DNA of 64,000 nucleotides from Indolivaga alginatilytica. GTDB taxonomy: Bacteria > Bacteroidota > Bacteroidia > Bacteroidales > Dysgonomonadaceae. A program made the position numbers and the translations under genes. The stretch lies in contig NZ_QICL01000016.1 of the NCBI RefSeq assembly GCF_003201355.1, positions 46,239 through 110,238 on the forward strand. Direction: 5' to 3'. A model generated the notes under the pieces. That model saw only the letters and a program-made list of their open reading frames with translations. It had not been told where the DNA came from and searched no databases. Of this stretch, positions 48,748 through 58,026 are shown piece by piece. Positions within the stretch are counted from its first letter, which is position 1, and the number at the start of each line of letters is the position of its first letter.

Positions 48748-50448
48748 TTACCAATTAGGATTTTGAGTAATATTTCCTTTCGAAAGAGCAACTTCATTCA
48801 ACGGAATGGGGTACAGATAATCTCTTTCGGGATCAAATCTGCGATTTTCTGCCATCTCTATCACATACATATCAGACTCACTGTATACTTGTTTACCTTT
48901 GAGTTTACCCGTAGCATCTGTGAGCCTGTCTTGTATATCGGCACGGGCTTTGTTAGTCTCCGAAGCAACAAACTTAGCACCTATAATATAGGTAGGCAGT
49001 ACTTTTTCAGCTATTTTCCAACGAATAATATCATCATAACGGAAACCTTCATCCAGTAATTCAACAGTTCGTTCACGGCGAATTTCATCGATCATAGTCA
49101 AACCGTTAGCCGTAGCAAATTCATTTGTAAGCTTCACGTCAAAACCTACCCTGTCGCGTAATTTATTGACTGTTTTATTTAATTGGTCGTCAGTTATAGA
49201 TCCATTGTGCTCATACAAAGCCTCCGCATATGAGATCAATATCTCTCCATAGCGGATGATCGCTTTATCTATAGTCTCTTTACCTACGGTATTCCATTCT
49301 GAATCTACATAACCTTTCTTTAATGAATATCCATACCCATGCTGGTTAATAAACGGAATGTATGGTGAATTTTTATAAGACAATTCACGTATACTATAGA
49401 TCGTCATTTTTAAACGGGGATCTCTATTGGTTAAAGCGTCATCGAAGCTTGTCTCCGGAGATATTTTAAGCGGTGATTTTTCACGAGGTAATCCATCCTT
49501 GTAGAGGAATAAATCGATCATCTGCCGTGTAACCGAATAAGTGTTTTCCATCGCCCGGCAATTACCATGGACTGCAGTTCCCGCACCATTAGGCCCATAT
49601 ACCTTCACGAAGATATTTTCCAGATTTTTCGATCCTTCTCCTTCAAATTTGAATAATTTGTCAAAATCAGAATAAAGATCATGTCCTTCCTTCATTAATA
49701 ATTCTGCAGCATCGATAGACTTTTTCAGATGTGCTGTATAACCATTACCCAACTTATGGTACTTAACAAAGGTTCCCTCATATAATCCTATGCGAACTAT
49801 CATCCCTAATGCCGAAGAACGGGTAGCCCTTCCCCAATCCTTTTCATTTTTAGCTAAGGTGGCTCTGGTTGGCAACCATGTTGCTGCAAACTCGAGGTCT
49901 TTGTAGCATTGCTGAATAACTTCTTCACGCGGGGTACGCCCCGAGTAGATAACAGGATCATTAGGATCGTCGAACGACTTTAAGATTAAAGGGATATCTC
50001 CATACAATTTTACTAACAGGAAATGATAATAAGCCCGAAAAAAGTAAGCTTCAGCCAACCACCGGTTTAGGACAGCTTCCTCTAAAGCCGCCTTAGGAGC
50101 TTTTTGCAGGATATTATTAGCTGTAAAGATGTGGATATACGGGTCAGTCCAATCGTTCCTTGAGGTGGAAGGAACAGTACGGTTTCCGGCCGAAACTCCA
50201 TTGGCTGATGTTTGCACCAGTTCATCGGAACGACTGTCATGGTAAGTTTTACCTGCGTCTCTATCATTTGGATTCGACATATAGGTGAATCCCGCTAATT
50301 CATCGTACATACGGTTACATGCCCCACGCACATCGGTCTCGGTTTTCCAGAAACCCTCATCCGTTAAACTGGTCTCCGGAAGTTTTTCTAAATCACAACC
50401 CGATAGGCAGATAATCGAAACTATCAGAAATAAATATATATTTTTCAT
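48748..50448 (-). CDS. SusD-like outer membrane lipoprotein (second PUL)
   Basis: The 566-residue RagB/SusD protein has lipobox SIICLSGCDLEKLPE, the helical region AEAYFFRAYYHFLLVKLYGDIPLI, and the C-terminal signature EIRRERTVELLDEGFRYDDIIRW with YLYPIPLNEVALSKGNITQNPNW. It pairs with the SusC-like transporter encoded just upstream. ATG codons at 50454 and 50448 are both in frame; the second gives the standard signal peptide. Confidence 0.94.
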   Translation of the reverse strand: MKNIYLFLIVSIICLSGCDLEKLPETSLTDEGFWKTETDVRGACNRMYDELAGFTYMSNPNDRDAGKTYHDSRSDELVQTSANGVSAGNRTVPSTSRNDWTDPYIHIFTANNILQKAPKAALEEAVLNRWLAEAYFFRAYYHFLLVKLYGDIPLILKSFDDPNDPVIYSGRTPREEVIQQCYKDLEFAATWLPTRATLAKNEKDWGRATRSSALGMIVRIGLYEGTFVKYHKLGNGYTAHLKKSIDAAELLMKEGHDLYSDFDKLFKFEGEGSKNLENIFVKVYGPNGAGTAVHGNCRAMENTYSVTRQMIDLFLYKDGLPREKSPLKISPETSFDDALTNRDPRLKMTIYSIRELSYKNSPYIPFINQHGYGYSLKKGYVDSEWNTVGKETIDKAIIRYGEILISYAEALYEHNGSITDDQLNKTVNKLRDRVGFDVKLTNEFATANGLTMIDEIRRERTVELLDEGFRYDDIIRWKIAEKVLPTYIIGAKFVASETNKARADIQDRLTDATGKLKGKQVYSESDMYVIEMAENRRFDPERDYLYPIPLNEVALSKGNITQNPNW

Positions 50449-50462
50449 AATCATATTACAAT

Positions 50463-53400
50463 TTAGAATGTTATATTGATACCTACCGACCAAGTACGGA
50501 AAAACGGATAATAATTTGCCTCCGCTTTATCTTTCACTTCAGGATCAAATACCGATAAGAGGTCTGAATGTTCCCAAACATCATCGCCGGAAATATATAG
50601 CCTAGCCCTATCTGCGATTTTTTTCTTTATAGGTAGATTATATCCGAACTGTACATTCTTGAGGCGTATATAAGCTGCATTTTGCACCCATTTGTCTGAT
50701 GGTTCGTAATTGAAAGCATTCCCACTATATAAACGGGGCCAGAATGCATCTTGATTATCTTCAGTCCAGTAATCACGATGGATCGTCCATGGCATATTAG
50801 CTGTAGATTGAAACGGTGCTATTGTACTTGTATTAATTACGATTTTACGTTTCCCGACACCTTGCCATAACATCGAGAAATCGAAATTCCGCCATTGCAA
50901 TGCAATATTCATTCCATATAGATAACGTCCGTTAGAATTACCCATATAAACAAGGTCTCCGGGGTCTTCCGGTGTACCGCCACCGGCACTAATAGTATGG
51001 TCGGCTTTCCCCTGTGCGACATATTTGATGTCTCCCCCGCTTACATTGGCATCATTGAAGGATTTGTAACCCGGATTAGCTTCTTTATAAGCAAGATATT
51101 CTTCGCGGCTCGACCAAAAACCGTCTGTCTGGTATCCCCAGATTGTGTTTAGCGGATACCCTTCGAGCTTATCTTTTGATCCTGCCGATATAGTATTGGT
51201 TCCACTCAGTTTTACAAGCTTATTCTGGCTATCCGAAAGATTAAAACCCAGTTGGTATTTTACCTCTCCTACCTTATCTCTCCAATTCACCTGAAACTCC
51301 CATCCCCAGGTTTTAAGCCGTCCGATATTACCAAAAGGAGATTTTACTCCTACCAGATTAGGCAGGTTGTATTCAATAAGCATATCGTTGTTGGTTTTCC
51401 AATAATAATCTCCCGTAAAGCTCAACCTGCTCGATAATACATCGATATCAATACCCAGATTGGTAGTTGAAACAACTTCCCAAGCTTTATCTTTTGCCGC
51501 AAGTCTCTCTTGGTAGTAGTATTTACTACCCATAAGTGAGCCGTCTTTAAGAAGAGGCAGATAATCATAAAAACCAAGAATTCCACCAATACCCAGTTGC
51601 CCCCATGACGCTCGGAATTTCAGGTTATCAATTTTCTCTACATTGAACCAATCTTCTTCATTAATACGCCACCCTACCGAAAACGAAGGGAAAGCTTTCC
51701 AGCGATTACCGGGTGCTAAACGCGAACTCCCGTCATAACGAATATTGGCTTCAAATAAATACCTGTCATCATAGTTATAGTTTATCCGTCCGAAATAAGA
51801 CATCATACTCCAGCTTTCCACTAAATCGCTTAATTCCGCATTTGTGGCTAAAGAAGAATCGAAAGCATTAAAAGAAAAGAAGTCGTTTGAATTTAAATTT
51901 TTAGCTATACCTTTCATCTGATCTTTTCGATAAACCTCATAGGAGGAACCGGCCATGATATTAAAATTTTGTTTTCCTATTTTGAAATCATAATAACCAA
52001 GTGCCTCAAAATTATCATGGTAATCATAATATTTAGACTTCTCAAGTGAATTGGGGTTGTTCTCCTGAAAACGGATAGTTGTACCTAGCCTGTTATACCA
52101 GATTAAAGTCCGTTTTATAATTTCTCTGCTATTATAAACTGACTGGCGGGAGGCGTTCAGTTGAAAACGAAGCCCTTTAACTATATTGTGTATAGTTAGT
52201 TCGGCTCTTCCCATATATGCTTCCTTCCGTTCGATATCGCTTCCCCCGTTTCTCATCAGATCAATCGCATTAACCTGCAAATCGCCGTTGTAAGGGTTAG
52301 TTTTAAAGTTGATATCTTCTTCCGGGTTATAGATAGGTTGACGTCCTCGTACCCGATACAAACGTTCCAGAATTTTCTCCGATCCATAGGGGTTTGCTTC
52401 GGTAAACTGTCCGCTATAACTGGTATTTATCCCGAGACTCATGTATTTATTTAACTCAGAATTTAGTTTAACTCTAAAATTATAACGTTGATTTTTATCA
52501 GGTCCGTACTTCAGTATCCCGTTTTTAGTGAAGAAACCGGCTGACACAAGGTAATTCAGTTCCTTTGTTCCGCCCATAATCGATACACCATGGTTTTGCT
52601 GCGTTGTATGATCACGTGTACCTTCAGCAAGCCAGTTAGTCGACTGAAAGAAGTCCCAACGCCCATCCGAGTTTTTAGGACGGTAATTAAAGTTAGGGTT
52701 ACTCAACCACGATACTTGTTCTTCATTAAATTCAATTCCTGCTCCCGAGTTTACACGGGAGTCATTAATGAATTTTTGTTCTTCCCACGCAGGCAAGCGT
52801 TCGGGCATAAGTCCCGGTGTATTTACGGCAAAATATCCATTATATGAGATATGCACTTTACCTTCACCTCCCGATTTGGTCGTAACGAGAATTACTCCCG
52901 CAGCTGCCCGTGCTCCATAGATAGAACTGGCGGCAGCATCTTTCAGTACCGAGACACTGGCTATATCGTTCGGATTCAAAAGATTCAATTCGCCTTCCAC
53001 TCCATCGATGAGAACTAAAGCTGAGGTTTCATTAGCTGATGAGAATCCGCGAATACGCACTCCCGCAGTCTCCCTCCCGGGCTGACCGCCGGTTCGTAGA
53101 ACAGCTACGCCCGGCATTTCACCTTGCATAGCCGATAGTACATCGGATGCCGATTTATAGGCAATAGTAGAACCGTCTATAGCTGCAACAGATCCGGTAA
53201 GATTCACTTTCTTCTGTGTTCCATAACCTACAACGACTACATCCTCCAACATTTGGGAATCTTCTTTCATCGTTACATTTATCTGGTTTTTGTTGGCAGT
53301 CACCTCAACGGGAAGATACCCGAGAAATGTAAACACCAGTGTAGCTCCTGTTTTTGTGTTGAGAGTATAGTTACCGTCTATGTCTGTCAGTGTTCCGTTG

Positions 53401-53573
53401 GTTGTTCCTTTCTCATGTACTGTAAGCCCGATTAAAGGTTCTTTCATCGTATCATCTATAACCCGTCCATGAACAGTTATAGGATTCTGAGAATAGAGAC
53501 TTACATCAAAGAGAAGCAGAAGAAAAACGAGGAAATAGTTTTTCTTTAATCTTCTTAAGAGATTCTTTTTCAT
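50463..53573 (-). CDS. SusC-like TonB-dependent outer membrane transporter (second PUL)
   Basis: The 1036-residue protein has a signal sequence (NYFLVFLLLLFDVSLYSQ), a carboxypeptidase-D-like domain (ITVHGRVIDDTMKEPLIGLTV), the plug (EDVVVVGYGTQKKVNLTGSVAAIDG; ASVSVLKDAAASSIYGARAAAGV), and a barrel ending WSVGINITF. It is the first structural gene of the PUL and works with the SusD-like protein. It shares family but not close sequence identity with the dextran SusC, so the loci are independent. Confidence 0.95.
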   Translation of the reverse strand: MKKNLLRRLKKNYFLVFLLLLFDVSLYSQNPITVHGRVIDDTMKEPLIGLTVHEKGTTNGTLTDIDGNYTLNTKTGATLVFTFLGYLPVEVTANKNQINVTMKEDSQMLEDVVVVGYGTQKKVNLTGSVAAIDGSTIAYKSASDVLSAMQGEMPGVAVLRTGGQPGRETAGVRIRGFSSANETSALVLIDGVEGELNLLNPNDIASVSVLKDAAASSIYGARAAAGVILVTTKSGGEGKVHISYNGYFAVNTPGLMPERLPAWEEQKFINDSRVNSGAGIEFNEEQVSWLSNPNFNYRPKNSDGRWDFFQSTNWLAEGTRDHTTQQNHGVSIMGGTKELNYLVSAGFFTKNGILKYGPDKNQRYNFRVKLNSELNKYMSLGINTSYSGQFTEANPYGSEKILERLYRVRGRQPIYNPEEDINFKTNPYNGDLQVNAIDLMRNGGSDIERKEAYMGRAELTIHNIVKGLRFQLNASRQSVYNSREIIKRTLIWYNRLGTTIRFQENNPNSLEKSKYYDYHDNFEALGYYDFKIGKQNFNIMAGSSYEVYRKDQMKGIAKNLNSNDFFSFNAFDSSLATNAELSDLVESWSMMSYFGRINYNYDDRYLFEANIRYDGSSRLAPGNRWKAFPSFSVGWRINEEDWFNVEKIDNLKFRASWGQLGIGGILGFYDYLPLLKDGSLMGSKYYYQERLAAKDKAWEVVSTTNLGIDIDVLSSRLSFTGDYYWKTNNDMLIEYNLPNLVGVKSPFGNIGRLKTWGWEFQVNWRDKVGEVKYQLGFNLSDSQNKLVKLSGTNTISAGSKDKLEGYPLNTIWGYQTDGFWSSREEYLAYKEANPGYKSFNDANVSGGDIKYVAQGKADHTISAGGGTPEDPGDLVYMGNSNGRYLYGMNIALQWRNFDFSMLWQGVGKRKIVINTSTIAPFQSTANMPWTIHRDYWTEDNQDAFWPRLYSGNAFNYEPSDKWVQNAAYIRLKNVQFGYNLPIKKKIADRARLYISGDDVWEHSDLLSVFDPEVKDKAEANYYPFFRTWSVGINITF

Positions 53574-53589
53574 GAATAGTAGATTTTGA

Positions 53590-53646
53590 TTTTTGTTAAC
53601 TTTTCAGAGGTGGCCAACTCTTCTTGTTAACAAAAATAGACGGAAT
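53590..53646. promoter_or_regulatory. 11-bp inverted repeat overlapping the susC leader and -7 box
   Basis: TTTTTGTTAAC (53590-53600) and GTTAACAAAAA (53636-53646) are perfect inverted arms 35 bp apart, in the 5' leader of the minus-strand susC gene. The right arm overlaps the -7 box. It could be an operator or an mRNA leader stem. Confidence 0.55.
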
Positions 53647-53648
53647 GG
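53641..53648 (-). promoter_or_regulatory. -7 promoter element of the second PUL operon
   Basis: On the minus strand this reads TATTTTTG, the same octamer as in the dextran susC promoter, and lies 68 bp before the susC ATG. Confidence 0.6.
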
Positions 53649-53827
53649 CATCCTTCCACTCGGGCAAGTGGGTAAATAGTGAATTTTTTCAAAAAGAAAA
53701 AGGACGTAAACTGTTCTTATATTGAACCTTACAACATTCGGTGGGAGCGTAAAAAGTGGATCGTATATAAAGTGTATACTATCCGGACTATCTATTTAAT
53801 AGAAAAATTGAAGATAATATGGATTTA

Positions 53828-55480
53828 TTACCTTGAAAAAGTACCTATTTTACGAACCTGATTCTCAAAATCGCTTCGATAAGTTTTTGTTTTATTTTTC
53901 ACTTTAGCACGATAATTATAAATTGTATTTACCGAGTAATCCAAAAAATTGGCAATTTGAGAACTATCACTAATTCCCAATCGGATAAGTGCAAAAATAC
54001 GTAGTTCAGTATTTAACTCTCCATTTTTTAAAATAATTTGTTCTTCGGGTTGAAGCAATAAGTTAAATTCCACTATAAAATCGGGGAAAAGATGCAAGAA
54101 CATAGTATCAAAGTTGCGAAACAACTCTTTAAGCTCCTGTTCTTTCAAATTGTTATTTTTTGTAATCTTATATAATTCATCAATTTCCCGATCTTTGATT
54201 TTACGGTTTACCATTTTACGGTAATCGTCTATCTTATCTATGTATTCTGAACATTGATGAAGAAAGTAACTGATGTATTCCTCTTTTATTTTATTTGCCT
54301 CTACAACTTCCATATTGGTTCTCTGGAGTTGCTCGTTTACATTTTGTAATGTAATATTGAGATCTTTTAATTGTGTATTGGATTTTTCTACGTGAATGCT
54401 CATCCTCTCTACCCTTTTCATTTGTTTATAGATAAAAAGAATCAATATAAACAGTAACACCGACAGTACACTTATATAAATCAGATAAAGTTCCAGTTTA
54501 TCCTTTTGGTGCTTACTTTTTTCATGGTACGCCTGATCTATTATAGTCTGTACATTTAATATCTCCGACGCACGCAGACGAGTATTATACGTGTTGGCAT
54601 TACTTAAAGAGAAGCGGATATAATCGTATGCCCTGTTTATATTTCCTTCTTCGAAAAGGATATTAGCCAGCATCGAAATGGCTGCGTTATCTTTTATTAC
54701 TGATTGTACATCTGAAATTGCCGACCTGCATAAGTATTTCTTTTGGTTAATTATATCCTGTTTTTTCTGGTATAGTAATGATCGGTGAAAAGTAGCCAGA
54801 GCATATTCGCCTTTACCTGCCTGAGTGAGGTTTAATCGCTGATCGTTAACCTTAAGAGCTTTATCAATGAGACCTCTCTCTCTAAGAATCGTTTCTTCCA
54901 GATTCAGGTATTCGGGCGATTTACGATCTAATATCTGTAACAAGGTATCTACATATGTTTTATGTTGTTTCCAATACTCACCCTTACTTCTTTTATTTTG
55001 TGTATAAAGAGCCAGTCCACCATAAATATTTTTGTAGGATATATAATATGCTGCTGTTTGATTTCTATCCAACTCATTTTTGGAAACTTTAGCAATAGCA
55101 TCAAATGCTTCACAATACATTCCTAACGATGCACACAAACGGGAAATCGAGATATTGGTTTCATTTATTTTGTACGTATCATTTAACAAATAGCTTATAT
55201 CCAGATTTTTGTTAAGATAACAAAGTGCCGAATCCGACATATAAGACCTGTACTCTTTGTATAGCAATATGTTAAGAGAATAGATATCCTTCATTGAAAG
55301 ACCGGACTGCTGTTTGTCTTTTTTCAGACCTTTTATCCGGTTTTCTTTAATCTCTATATAAGTTTGATCGTGCTTAATTTTATTATCTAAAGCCCTTAAT
55401 AATGAATCGAGTTCATTCTCTGCATATAAGGAGCTAATGCCCCAAAGAATGAGGGCAAGAAGAACAAATATTTTTTTCAT
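53828..55480 (-). CDS. SusR-like DUF6377 membrane regulator (second PUL)
   Basis: The 550-residue protein parallels the regulator at 24122 in length and layout. It has a signal peptide (MKKIFVLLALILWGISSLYA), a TPR-like sensor region, one membrane helix (LYLIYISVLSVLLFILILFIY), a coiled coil, and a C-terminal helix-turn-helix (LRIFALIRLGISDSSQIANF; VNTIYNYRAKVKNK). It precedes its susC in the same orientation, so it is the likely activator of this PUL. The sensor regions of the two paralogues differ clearly, consistent with different ligands. Confidence 0.88.
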   Translation of the reverse strand: MKKIFVLLALILWGISSLYAENELDSLLRALDNKIKHDQTYIEIKENRIKGLKKDKQQSGLSMKDIYSLNILLYKEYRSYMSDSALCYLNKNLDISYLLNDTYKINETNISISRLCASLGMYCEAFDAIAKVSKNELDRNQTAAYYISYKNIYGGLALYTQNKRSKGEYWKQHKTYVDTLLQILDRKSPEYLNLEETILRERGLIDKALKVNDQRLNLTQAGKGEYALATFHRSLLYQKKQDIINQKKYLCRSAISDVQSVIKDNAAISMLANILFEEGNINRAYDYIRFSLSNANTYNTRLRASEILNVQTIIDQAYHEKSKHQKDKLELYLIYISVLSVLLFILILFIYKQMKRVERMSIHVEKSNTQLKDLNITLQNVNEQLQRTNMEVVEANKIKEEYISYFLHQCSEYIDKIDDYRKMVNRKIKDREIDELYKITKNNNLKEQELKELFRNFDTMFLHLFPDFIVEFNLLLQPEEQIILKNGELNTELRIFALIRLGISDSSQIANFLDYSVNTIYNYRAKVKNKTKTYRSDFENQVRKIGTFSR

Positions 55481-55523
55481 CTTTTATCTGGGTAAGGTTA
55501 TAAACCCATTTCTATCAGGTTAC

Positions 55524-55531
55524 CAAAGATA
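55524..55531 (-). promoter_or_regulatory. -7 promoter element of the second regulator gene
   Basis: On the minus strand this is TATCTTTG, with TTG about 20 bp upstream as a -33 element. It lies 44 bp before the ATG at 55480. Confidence 0.6.
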
Positions 55532-55564
55532 AAGATAACAAAAGAGATGACAATATAATATAAT

Positions 55565-55933
55565 TCAGCCGCGCGTAATATTTTTGTCTTTGTGTAATGA
55601 GAGTGAATCCCGTAGAATTGTACCTATCGTTTCCAACTCAATATCCTTAGTCGGATCAACTAATAAGATCTTCATCTTTACCCTATTCTCTCTGAGTAGT
55701 TGAGAATGATCGAGTAGTCCGCCATTTTCAATGCCAATATAGGGTTGTTTGAATTTCTTGTGTATCCAAAAATAACAAAACGGCTTGTTGTTATAGTAGT
55801 AGAAAGGCAACTGATATTTCCAAGCCTCCGAAATATTCTCGTCAAAACCGAGAATATACTCTCGCAGGAATTGCAGGCAACTGTTAGTTTGCTCATCATG
55901 CTGTAAAAAGAATTCATCAATAGGTCGAAGCAT
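55565..55933 (-). CDS. DUF1801 domain protein
   Basis: The 122-residue protein matches DUF1801 (YdhG-like fold): LQFLREYILGFDENISEAWKYQLPFYYYNNKPFCYFWIHKK and the C-terminal IGTILRDSLSLHKDK. Function is unknown; members often sit beside transcription regulators and glyoxalase-like genes, as here beside a GyrI-like and a WYL gene. It appears complete and cytoplasmic. Confidence 0.82.
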   Translation of the reverse strand: MLRPIDEFFLQHDEQTNSCLQFLREYILGFDENISEAWKYQLPFYYYNNKPFCYFWIHKKFKQPYIGIENGGLLDHSQLLRENRVKMKILLVDPTKDIELETIGTILRDSLSLHKDKNITRG

Positions 55934-56029
55934 AAAATCGATGTTATTAGTTATTCAGCTCTTCCAACAAAGGTGAAGGATACTTTAAGATATCCCTCAC
56001 TTGGTAAAACATTAAATTAGATTAAAACC

Positions 56030-56485
56030 TTACTTAACAGATATAAAAATATCAACCTCTGCACTCTCCATATCCATAGATCTCTCTCCATATATTTCGA
56101 AGTCGGCAAGGTAAGCTCTATCCATGTTCGATTGCCAGATCTCTTGCCATTTCTTAAGGACAATGTCATCCGATAACTTTCCTTTCGCCGTGAATTTCTC
56201 ATAATTGGCAGTTTCGATAGTTAAGCCTACAAGTCCCTCAGGTATATTATCCAGACTACTCACTTTACAACCAATAACCGTTGTATAAGGTTGGGTAAAA
56301 TCTCCTTCGTATTCGGTATATATTCCATAAACGTCATGGCTTACTCTATTCGGTATTTTAGAATCAATGTCTTCTGACATAAATCTCACCCAAAGCTCGG
56401 GAATGTCTTTTGCCGCCTGACTTCCTTCATTTGTTGTTCTTACTGAGATACCGATAATGTAGAACTTTTCAATCGTTGTTTTCAT
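56030..56485 (-). CDS. GyrI-like / AraC effector-binding domain protein
   Basis: The 151-residue protein is a stand-alone GyrI-like domain. Visible parts are FYIIGISVRTTNEGSQAAKDIPELWVRFMSE, DVYGIYTEYEGDFTQPYTTVIGCKV and a C-terminal DFEIYGERSMDMESAEVDIFISV. Such domains bind small, often hydrophobic or toxic compounds. The WYL regulator gene ends about 40 bp away upstream in the same direction, so a shared transcript is likely. Confidence 0.85.
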   Translation of the reverse strand: MKTTIEKFYIIGISVRTTNEGSQAAKDIPELWVRFMSEDIDSKIPNRVSHDVYGIYTEYEGDFTQPYTTVIGCKVSSLDNIPEGLVGLTIETANYEKFTAKGKLSDDIVLKKWQEIWQSNMDRAYLADFEIYGERSMDMESAEVDIFISVK

Positions 56486-56527
56486 TTTCTTTCAATTTTT
56501 ATGATTCACTGCAAAGAAAGCCCATCG

Positions 56528-57250
56528 TTATGACAACCCTGTGTCAAGGGTAGCCCGATGTTTTGCTTTACATTCTTCAAAGTAACCTTGAAAACTGAAA
56601 TTATGAGGCTCGAAGTTTTCCGGCAGTATCTCCAGTTCTTGAATTCTGTCTAAACGAAAGGCTCTGTTTTCTTTTCGCAAACGGCAGTAAGCTATCAGTA
56701 TCCAATTTTCCTGCGTGCTATATAAAGCCAGAGGTTCAATTATTCGTTTTGTAGTATCATCAACCTCTGAAGTATACGAAATATGTACTAATTGAACGTT
56801 GGTGATTGCCAACTGTAGCAAAGATAAATAATCGCTTGTAGTCTTTCCTTCGGAGTTATTACGGATTTGAATACGCTCCGACAGTAGTTCGGCTTTGTTT
56901 TTTGTATTATGCTTTAATACTGCCTTTATTTTAGTGATTGCCTCTATATAGTTCTTTACAAACGATTGATCTTTATTCGTTTTTACTATCTGCTCTGCTG
57001 TAATCAAAGCATTGGCCTCGGTCTCGGTAAACATAACAGGAGGTATAGCATAACCTTGCATCAGCGAATAGCCTTTGCCCTCCTCCGTCAGAATAGGAAC
57101 GCCCGACTCTTCCAAAGCTTTAATATCACGATAGACGGTACGGGTACTTATCCCGAACTTATCGGCTATGAATTTAGCGGTGATAATCTGACGCGATTGC
57201 AGCAATATCAGTATTGCGGTTAAGCGGGATAAGCGGGAGGTATCTTGCAT
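56528..57250 (-). CDS. YafY-type transcriptional regulator (HTH_11 and WYL domains)
   Basis: The 240-residue protein has an N-terminal winged helix (RLTAILILLQSRQIITAKFIADKFGISTRTVYRDIKALEESG) and a C-terminal WYL domain (RIIEPLALYSTQENWILIAYCRLRKENRAFRLDRIQELEIL). WYL domains usually sense nucleic-acid-related or small ligands. It probably controls itself and the GyrI-like gene that follows. The ATG at 57250 gives a normal-length protein. Confidence 0.88.
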   Translation of the reverse strand: MQDTSRLSRLTAILILLQSRQIITAKFIADKFGISTRTVYRDIKALEESGVPILTEEGKGYSLMQGYAIPPVMFTETEANALITAEQIVKTNKDQSFVKNYIEAITKIKAVLKHNTKNKAELLSERIQIRNNSEGKTTSDYLSLLQLAITNVQLVHISYTSEVDDTTKRIIEPLALYSTQENWILIAYCRLRKENRAFRLDRIQELEILPENFEPHNFSFQGYFEECKAKHRATLDTGLS

Positions 57251-57271
57251 TGCTTATTTCTATTATTAGCG

Positions 57272-57805
57272 TTAGTATTGCTGTGGAGTGACATCATAAT
57301 AACGATATAAAGGATGAACCAATCCTGTAGGTTCATAAAATTCAGTAGTGAAAGTTTTAAACCCGAGCTTTGTCAGTAATTTGCGAGACAACTCATTTTG
57401 AGGATGATGCCCTGCAAATACATTCCTTGCTTTCAATACTTCCAAAGCATAATTCAAGCTGAATTTGGCTGCTTCCGAAGCATACCCTTTATTCCAGAAG
57501 GCAGGAAGAAGCTGAAATCCCAATTCATAAATATCCGTTTCTTCATGATAGGGTTTCAAACCACAGCACCCCATAAATTCTGAGGTTTCGAGGTTATAAA
57601 GTTTCCAGTACTGAACTCCATATAATTCATGGTTTTGTATTTCCCTTGCCAATCTTTCGGCTATTTGTCCGGAAGTATATGTTCCCGTAGCAGAAAGCAG
57701 TTTCATTACATCGGGGTGACTCCACAGAGTCGTTGCCGCCTCGGTGTCACTTTTATCCCATACGGAAAAACCTATTCGGTCGGTCTTTAAAATATACTGT
57801 CCCAT
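57272..57805 (-). CDS. GNAT family N-acetyltransferase (RimJ-like)
   Basis: The 177-residue protein has the GNAT pattern of the RimJ/RimL branch: RIGFSVWDKSDTEAATTLWSHPDV, YWKLYNLETSEFMGCCGLKPY, ELGFQLLPAFWNKGYASEAAKF (acetyl-CoA loop region), and NELSRKLLTKLGFKT. The acceptor is unknown. A copy of the 207-bp repeat starts 6 bp upstream of its ATG, so its promoter probably lies in that repeat. Confidence 0.87.
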   Translation of the reverse strand: MGQYILKTDRIGFSVWDKSDTEAATTLWSHPDVMKLLSATGTYTSGQIAERLAREIQNHELYGVQYWKLYNLETSEFMGCCGLKPYHEETDIYELGFQLLPAFWNKGYASEAAKFSLNYALEVLKARNVFAGHHPQNELSRKLLTKLGFKTFTTEFYEPTGLVHPLYRYYDVTPQQY

Positions 57806-57810
57806 AAAGC

Positions 57811-58019
57811 TTTACTTATATAATTTACCTCTTTTCGGTAGTCTTAAAAAGGTGACATCGGTTACACTTCCTTATTATACCCGTCTCTTTTGTCACCTCT
57901 TATTCTCAGATATTTACCTCCCGAAAGGTTACAAAGGTAACAAAAGTGACACTTTTTCCGGCGTTTTATATTGTTACCTTTTTATTGAGTGTACCCCGTT
58001 ATTTTAGTAAAGATAAATA
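57811..58019. repeat. 207-bp dispersed intergenic repeat, copy A
   Basis: It starts TTTACTTATATAATTT and ends AGTAAAGATAAAT. It contains AAAAAGGTGACAT...TTTTGTCACCTCTT, and AGGTAACAA...TTGTTACCT as a perfect 9-bp inverted pair. The copy at 60105-60310 aligns along its whole length at roughly four of five positions. It lies between co-directional minus-strand genes and has no open frame of note. Confidence 0.8.
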
Positions 58020-58026
58020 TATGATG

